Shown here: piece after piece, positions 57,841 through 64,000 of the stretch | Layout: every line of letters starts with the position of its first letter | Position numbering within the stretch: position 1 is the first letter of the stretch | Assembly: GCF_018687715.1 (NCBI RefSeq) | Contig: NC_056753.1 | Location: 12,902,501 to 12,966,500 of the forward strand | Direction: 5' to 3' | From: Carya illinoinensis | Lineage: Eukaryota; Streptophyta; Magnoliopsida; Fagales; Juglandaceae | Length of the DNA stretch: 64,000 nucleotides | Made by a program: the position numbers and the translations under genes | The notes under the pieces: generated by a model | The model's database searches: none | Seen by the model: only the letters and a program-made list of their open reading frames with translations | What the model was told of the DNA's origin: nothing

Positions 57841-59548
57841 CCTTACCCTCCTGTGTTTATATGCATGCCCGAGGGGTTCATTATTAACCAGATGACTAAC
57901 ACAAGAGGGGGTTGAATTGGATTGTATTTAAAAATTAAAAATTATAAATCAAATACACAATATAAAATATAAACAAAATACGAAGCATCAATAAATATAA
58001 AGAGTAAGGGTAAGAGAGAAGTAAACTTAGTATGTTAATGAGGTTCGGCCCCATTGCCTACGTCCTCGCTTCAAGCTACCCCTTGAGAATTTCCAAATTT
58101 ACTATTCAACCTCCTTCTGGTGGAGATAGAAACCTATTACACTTTTAAGCAACACCACTACAAAGAATTCGTGTAGAACACCCTCTACACTTGCAATCAC
58201 CTAACATGTGGTGATTCAACTATTTTCTTTATAGAATACCTTCTACACTCACAAGGGTTATACACACCCTTTTACTGATACAAGAGCTGATAGTGGGTAG
58301 GTTATCAAAGAACACTCCTCAATGAGTGAAATAAGAACAATATAGCACAAACTATATCTCTTAAAATGAACAAGGGTTGAGACTCAATGCTTATAGAAAA
58401 GAGAATGAAAGCTTTGAATAAATGTTGTATGCTCTTGTTGTTGTAAATTTGAAGCTTTCAATTGATCTATTTATAGTCATATGAGACTTCATATTCAAAT
58501 TTAAAAAGATTCACATGTCAAAGATAACATCATTCACTTTTCAAAAAATTCAAATAAAAGTTTCACTCCTTTTACAATTGTCAAAGACAATGTCATCTCT
58601 TTTTCAAAATATTCAAACCTATTCTTTTACTTTTCGCATATGACAAAAGAAGCATGATTTTCTTTTCAAAATTTTCAAATAAAATCATCTACCTTTTGTA
58701 TATGTCAAAAAGAGCATGAATCATTTTTCAAACTTTTCAAACCTACTCTTTTACTTTTCGCATATGACAATGAATATGATTTACTTTTCATATTTTTCAA
58801 ACAAAATCATCTTCCTTTTGCATATGTCAAAAAGAGCATTAATTACTTTTAAAAATTTTCAAACAAAACATGCACATGTGAAATATGGCAGTCAATCATC
58901 TTTCAAATTTTTAAATTTAATTTTCAAAATATTCATACACGTGTGAAAATTGTATTTTAATGCTTTATGATAAAATATTAATTTTGAGCCTTAATCCTAA
59001 TTTTGAATTTTTTAAGAGAAGTACAAAATTACTCTGTGAGCTTTAATGTGAACTTGTTCCCTTTCTTGCTCATGCTTAGTTCATTGATGTGCTTGGCTCC
59101 ATTTGTGTAGAAAACTTGAAGTTGAGACTCCTTTATGCTTGAATTCATTTGTTATCATCAAAATCCATATGTAGACATATAATTACATGAAGCTTGAAAC
59201 CTTGGGTTCAACATTCGTAATTAGGGATAATAGGAGCCCCCACGCCGCATTAACGCAGCGGGAGAAGGTGTGACAGGAACTACTCGAGGCTCTCAGCACA
59301 AGCTGAATAGAGTGGGCATCATTGAGTGAGCGAGAAAAAACCATCAAAATTTGCCATAACCAAAGGGAGGGGAACTGTCGAGCCACGTCCACAGAAACTC
59401 ACTAGGGTAAAACACCATGAGTAACCACTACTTGGCACATTAACTGTAGTGAGAAGCAAGAGCAACTTCAATTGGTTCATCTATGGGACAGAGGAACAAG
59501 AATATGCAGAAATTTCCAAACCGTTTCGGTAGGAATTTGCAGGGTAAC
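57841..59548. other. Tat-like 3' region with a possible small insertion
   Basis: 57893-59213 is AT-rich, begins TGACTAACACAAGAGGGGG and ends TTGGGTTCAACA. The ends look LTR-like, and I recall similar starts in other plant repeats, but the flanks (CCAGA and TTCGT) do not match. It includes a tandem duplication of about 124 bp (58580-58860) with CTTTTACTTTTCGCATATGA at 58623 and 58747. 59214-59548 is Tat sequence leading to the 3' LTR, with no clear polypurine tract directly before it. No gene is seen. Confidence 0.45.
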
Positions 59549-59954
59549 TGTTGGGGAGATTTTCTCGAGACCTTGGGCCCAGGAGCATAGGCCCAACTCA
59601 AGAGATAGAAACACTTCCTCCGAAACACAGACAGGCCCTGGAAGCCCAGCCCATCACTTTAAGGGTAGAACCTGTCTGACTTCCCAATGACCCACCTGAG
59701 AGCCCCTACCCCAGGCAGCACAGACATAGGTGTTGGGTCGGGGCGGACCACAAACAAGGGAGCATAGGGAACCTTTCAGACAGGGGAAAAAGAACATGCC
59801 CTCTCGATGGGACTCCCCACGTAGGCATCTCCAATAAGCCACGCCGCATTAATTGCTTCACTAGAGGACCATGCCACATTAAATGAGGTCTGCCAAGGGA
59901 TGCTCCTCTGTAGAGCTGTAGGTCATGGGTCTCTGACCTCGGACGCAGGTATAA

Positions 59955-62900
59955 AAGAAGACATAAGGGATGAAAGAAGAAAAGAGCTCAGTAAGGCCCA
60001 TGTAGAACTCGACTAACTAGGGATAGCAATGCCCAAAATGTTTTCAAAGGATAGGTGTAGGCGCCACATGGCAAGGAGGACCATTTGGTCTTTTCTAGAA
60101 AGAAACTTAGGGAAAAGGCAAGGTGTGGCACTTGTCCAGCATGCATGAGGTTTCAAAAGATATGAGTAGAGGATGATGTCACCCAAACTAGGCCTTACAC
60201 GCCCACATGCAAAGGCCATTTCAAAAGATTAAGTTTTTCACGCATGTGAAGAGAAAGAGAATGAGACGTTTGGAGTTCCAAGGAGATCTTACTTGGGAAG
60301 GTATAAAGCTATGTTCTATACGAATGTTAAAAGACCAAGAGAGGAGAGAGGGGGTGACGGCAAGCATGGGGAAGGCTAAGGGATCATCTTAGGAAGATCA
60401 AGGATTACCAAGGGTAGAGCTAGGGTTTCCGGCCAACCCAAGAAACATCCACTTACTTGCTACATGGCAACCATGCACATGGGAAGGAGTCCCAAGAAGG
60501 ATTTGAAATTGTGTTTTTACTTTTGAACCACCAAGTATATTCAATCTAGACTTGAAAGGAAGGGCATAAGGGGAAAGTGAGAAAAGAGAGGATTGGATGG
60601 AGAGGGCCACATGCCCCATGTAAGAAGCAACCTTTGGTTTTCCAAAGCAATCTCATCCTAGGGAAAAGAAAGAGACCCTTTTGTCTAACAAGCCAAGTGG
60701 CATCCATGCACAAGGCCCTTGGTGAGAAAGAAGAAAGGGGGGTGTATATAAGAAGGGGGAAACGGAATGTGAGGAGGCTTTTTGAATGAAATTCCAGATT
60801 TGTGTCTTAGCATCATTTGGCCATCACCATTACTCTCTCTATAGTTGTATTTTCTCAAACTTTCTCACTAACCAAACACCACCACTCTTACCTTCATTCT
60901 CAAAAATTATCAAAATTTCTTCTTCAATATTTCGAGTAAAAGCTTGGCATCCGAAGGTAAGAATCTCATCTCCATCTTTTGATAAACACGCACAACCAAG
61001 TGAAGAACCCATCTCTTCATTTTTTAGTTTTAGGGTTTTCTCACACGAACACAGTTGTCATGTTAGCAACTAAAGTTTTTTCTTTAAGGAATAAGAAACC
61101 TAAAATAATACCCTTCGTACTTCAAGCATAGAAACACAAGTTTTGGAAGGACATATGTTTCGGTTTCTACTCAAAAGAAAAACTAGGGTTCCAAAAGCTT
61201 CGGTTCTAGTGTTTTCAACATGAGAAAATGATTTCAAAAATCTTAAGACACTTACACTCACTCATATTTCAAAGAATAAGGTTTGTTGATGACTTCTAAT
61301 TTGCTATGTTACATTTTCAGATTTCTTGTTAATATTATCGTGGATTTTTGTAAGTAAACTTCCAACTTTCTTTGGATAACTCTTGTATATGCCTTGTGAA
61401 CTTTTGCTTGATATTTCATTGCTTGAATCTTGCTATATTATGGATTGTATATTTCGTTTTGATATGAATATGAGATGCCATGTTTGGATAATAGTTTGTT
61501 GAAGTGTATTTCGAACATGCCACGAATAGGGTTTCGGTTTTCACATGTAAATGTGCTATGTATGCTTCTTTTGATCTAAGAACATGTGAAGTCATGTGAA
61601 TATAAGATGTGATGATGAAAATCCATGTTTGAGAGGCTTGGATGTTTTGGCCAAGGCCATATTGAGGGAATATGAATCTTTTTTGGATTGGAAAAAGTGT
61701 GATTTAAGTGTGTTTATATGTATTCATTATATGATTACATGTTCTAATATTCTCAAGCCATATTGTGAGATGTACATTGTGATTTGGATCATATATGTTT
61801 CGGGTTGCATATATTTGCATGCGTATGGTGAATTATTATGTCATCTTCCTTACATTGGATTCTATGTTTTATAAAATGAAGAGTTAAAGTATTTTTTATC
61901 ACGACCCCAAATGCTAGGATGGGGAAATGCTCTAGTGGAACTCCATGTCCACTCTGGAGTGTCTAAAGTTGAGTGGAGACCCCTGGGTCGACAGGCCTCG
62001 AAAGGTTCCTTGAGAAAAGGATACCGAAGTGAGGTTGCACCAAAAGCTAGCCATACGGTGAAGGCGAAGTAAGCAAACTGCCATAGAAGAAAAGATTTAT
62101 GATAAGATGTAGTCACCTTGATCCAGTGGATCAATGGTTGATGCGGTAACTAGCAGGGAACACACGGTACATAGGGGAGCCATGAGGTATCCATCCATGT
62201 GAATCATGAAATGAACAAGGAATTTGAGCTCTATGTTATGCTATGCTATGTGATGACATGCCATGAAATGATATGTTATGAAATGCCATGATAAGATATG
62301 TTATGTCATGATAAGTTATGATGTGATATGATCATGATATGAAAATGTTTATGAAAAGATAAGAATGGCATGTTATGTTATGACAAGTAAAGTACAAGGA
62401 CCTGAGCTCAAATGATATGAACATGTGTTAAGAAATCTAAAAGATGAAAATATGTTTTATAAAAGGTCAGTGTTGCATATGTCAAAGTTTTTACGTCAAA
62501 ATTCATGTCCATGCATTTATTTATGAATTGCGATTGTTTGTGGTTTGCTTATATATGCCTTTGTTATCTACTGTATGTTGACTGTTTATTTGCTGAGATT
62601 TCTTGAAATCTCACTGTGGTAGTTTCCACTACCATTCCCCAACCGGAATGGTAGAAGTTGTGATAGGCGTAGGTGACAAAGCTAAAGAGAACGACACTCC
62701 TTCCAAAGAGGATAGTGTCAAAAATGGAAGCTAGCTCTTTTGAGCCCTGAATCCAAGTGCAATTATAGACCATCAAAAAGACCATTACTGAAGTACTTCA
62801 CCTTATTGATGAACTAAAGCGACTTAGGAACTGTGGCAAGGATCGGTTCCTTGGGAAGAGAGTTAAGCTGGAAAGGCCATAGTCTTTTGGAATCTTTTTT

Positions 62901-63200
62901 TTTTTAAATAGTATTTTGATGGTCCCTTTGTTTTTGGAAATGTTTCAAAACAATTAACTCTTTTGGAAAAACTTGGTCATGGAATTTTTCAACTTTTGGG
63001 ATTTTACATTTAGTACCATGATTATTTATTGCCACTGTCCTTAAGTAGTTAAAGAATTTTCCACTGTGATTTACTACATACTACTAGATTATAGGTGCAT
63101 TGCATCTTAACTGTCATGTACGAGGGGTATGTAACCTCATGTTGTATGTCCTGACGCTTCAGTCACCATCAAATCCCAAATGGGTGCTGGCGGCATCACA
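59955..63200 (+). mobile_element. Isolated LTR copy C inside the Tat 3' LTR
   Basis: It matches copy A from about position 7635 of A onward (GGCCCATGT, GTAGGCGCCACATGGC, TTTGGTCTTTTCTAG) and ends GGCGGCATCACA at 63200. The first 170 bp of the LTR are missing at the left junction. TATATAAG is at 60745-60752. The hairpin pair at 62594-62654 is the best-preserved of the family. No target duplication can be expected because the left end is deleted. Frames within it show no domain. Confidence 0.7.
62594..62654 (+). other. Conserved hairpin pair in LTR copy C
   Basis: TGAGATTTCTTGAAATCTCA is at 62594-62613. CTACCATTCC (62629-62638), loop CCAACC, GGAATGGTAG (62645-62654) gives a perfect 10-bp stem. 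Confidence 0.75.
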
Positions 63201-63591
63201 TGGAGGCTCTATCAGGCCACCACCACAATCGCTGGATCTGGGAGTTGTCTCATGTTTGCAGGACCCAGGTCAAAAACCTGAGCTGCCGAGGGCCCGGCCC
63301 AAGAGTGTAGGAAACACACCATCAACAATGTGTTAAGAGTTTAAAAGATGAAAAGTCATTTTATGAAAGAGTCCATGTTGCACATGTCAAAGTTTTACAT
63401 CAATATACATGCTCATGCATTCATTTGTGGTTTGCTTTTATATGCTTGTGATATCTGTGGCATGTTGACTGTTTACTTGCTGAGATTTCTCAAAATTTCA
63501 CTGTGATAGTTTCCATTACCATTCCTCTCCCAAAATGATAGAAGTTGTGAAAGGTACAAGACACTAACGAATCAAGAATTTAGATGGCATA

Positions 63592-64000
63592 ATGATAGAG
63601 GACAAGTTAATTATTTGAGGCAGTTAGAAGTGTCAAAATATGTTATAGTTTGCGCCACTAGACTCAGTTAAGTATTTAGGACTTTATGGCACAATAACCT
63701 ATTTTAAATATTTTGTACGAAATGCCTATTTGAAACTATGAAATTATTTTTAGGGGCACTTCGGAGTTGAGCTTTGGTAAACAATTTTTACTGTCGGTTA
63801 ATATGAATATTTAAGATTTTTCAGTACTAAGTTTATTACGCATTTTTTTGGAGTGAATAGTAACCTCGATAAGCGTACTAAGTGCAGTTTTTTCAAAATC
63901 ACAGTGTGGAATGTCTAAATTAGGTTAGAGAAGTCTTATTTGGACACTTGGCAAGATCTTAGCTACACATAGTCAATAGTATTAGACATTTGGTACAAAG
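63592..64000 (+). mobile_element. Partial family E LTR running off the right edge
   Basis: From AATTATTTGAGGCAG onward the sequence follows 7165-7466 and then 9712-9790, with about 15% differences by eye. The first 165 bp of the family E end are missing. LTR B is truncated at the same point, so the junction near 63590 looks like a deletion that removed both ends. Confidence 0.65.

Larger units (their letters stand above)
24447..63327 (+). mobile_element. Tat-lineage Ty3/Gypsy retrotransposon, decayed and opened to 39 kb by nested insertions
   Basis: The 5' LTR (24447-25036) and 3' LTR (from 59549, ending 63327) share long segments. ATGTG flanks both ends (24442-24446 and 63328-63332), a perfect target duplication, and the host LTR B reads through. 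Pol contains a second, archaeal-type RNase H between the normal RNase H and integrase, and a decayed antisense gene lies downstream of pol. Both are known marks of the Tat group. Insertions inside are D (26288-29823), a chromovirus fragment with the Athila-like element (about 32412-47362), H (49523-55907), possibly 57893-59213, and C (59955-63200). Gag and protease are almost wholly deleted. Confidence 0.85.
59549..63327 (+). repeat. 3' LTR of the Tat-like element, split by LTR C
   Basis: 59549 to about 59955 and 63201-63327 match the 5' LTR in order. About 140 bp of the LTR between these pieces is missing, so a deletion accompanied or followed the insertion of C. It ends ATCAACA, followed by target duplication ATGTG (63328-63332). 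TATAAAAG is at 59950-59957. Confidence 0.75.
11579..63590 (+). mobile_element. Isolated LTR copy B, split by two full-size retrotransposons
   Basis: B begins TGTGACACCCTGG at 11579 and consists of 11579-13785, 24026-24446 and 63333 to about 63590 (some 2.9 kb in total). The three pieces match copy C (59955-63200) in order: the GGGTCGA / CAAAG junction matches C at 61989, and the AACATGTG / TTAAGAG junction matches C near 62425. Removing the elements at 13786-24020 and 24447-63327, each with a 5-bp target duplication, restores continuity. The right end is lost: after about 63590 the sequence is family E DNA. Hairpin 1 is degenerate here (63481-63500). Confidence 0.7.

Noticed and set aside
1..64000. 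CRISPR arrays, tRNA or rRNA genes, bacterial-type operons, host protein-coding genes
   Set aside because: No regularly spaced direct repeats with unique spacers, no cloverleaf with A and B boxes, no rRNA blocks and no exon-like conserved domains outside retrotransposon proteins were seen on either strand.

Overview
The window is plant nuclear DNA, almost certainly from an angiosperm and probably a eudicot. I see no host gene. Essentially all 64 kb consists of LTR retrotransposons and isolated LTRs nested in one another, plus short unclassified linkers. Plant origin is inferred from the element families: Athila-like and Tat-like Ty3/Gypsy elements, a chromodomain Ty3/Gypsy element, and long isolated LTRs of non-autonomous (LARD-type) families. 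No species can be named from this sequence.

Layout. 1-3392 is the 3' end of an Athila-like element (integrase tail, long 3' region, complete 3' LTR). 3700-6374 is an isolated LTR on the minus strand. 7000-11578 is part of a long LTR (family E), split by a second isolated LTR (A, 7467-9711). From 11579 an isolated LTR (B) acts as outer host. It is split by a chromodomain Ty3/Gypsy element (13786-24020, target duplication GTCGA), which is itself split in pol by a 4.9 kb isolated LTR (G, 16705-21636, target duplication GGTTA). B is split again by a Tat-lineage element spanning 24447-63327 (target duplication ATGTG). The Tat element carries isolated LTR D (26288-29823), a 5'-truncated chromovirus with its 3' LTR (about 32412-47362), a 12.5 kb Athila-like element inside that LTR (34829-47307, target duplication GAGAA), LTR-like element H (49523-55907) with its own nested isolated LTR (50903-53373, target duplication GCAGC), and isolated LTR C inside the Tat 3' LTR. 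B resumes at 63333, and a partial E copy runs off the right edge.

The only nearly intact coding unit is the 34829-47307 element. It has gag with a zinc knuckle, protease, reverse transcriptase, RNase H and integrase in one reading frame, broken by a single apparent one-base frameshift just after the RT FMDD motif. Its LTRs differ by about 1% (counted by eye), so it is the youngest dated insertion. It also has an extra 145-codon ORF downstream of pol, with a TATA-like box 104 bp upstream. The older elements are full of stop codons, mostly of the kind produced by C-to-T change at methylated cytosines.

The most interesting non-coding signals are three. First, a recurring hairpin with invariant GAGGAC core and varying but complementary arms lies 10-14 nt upstream of a G-run in two different Athila-like elements. 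Second, a pair of hairpins is conserved across six diverged isolated LTRs, with compensatory changes in one stem. Third, one LTR contains an array of the palindrome CGCTCGAGCG. All coordinates, alignments and counts here were made by reading, not by software.
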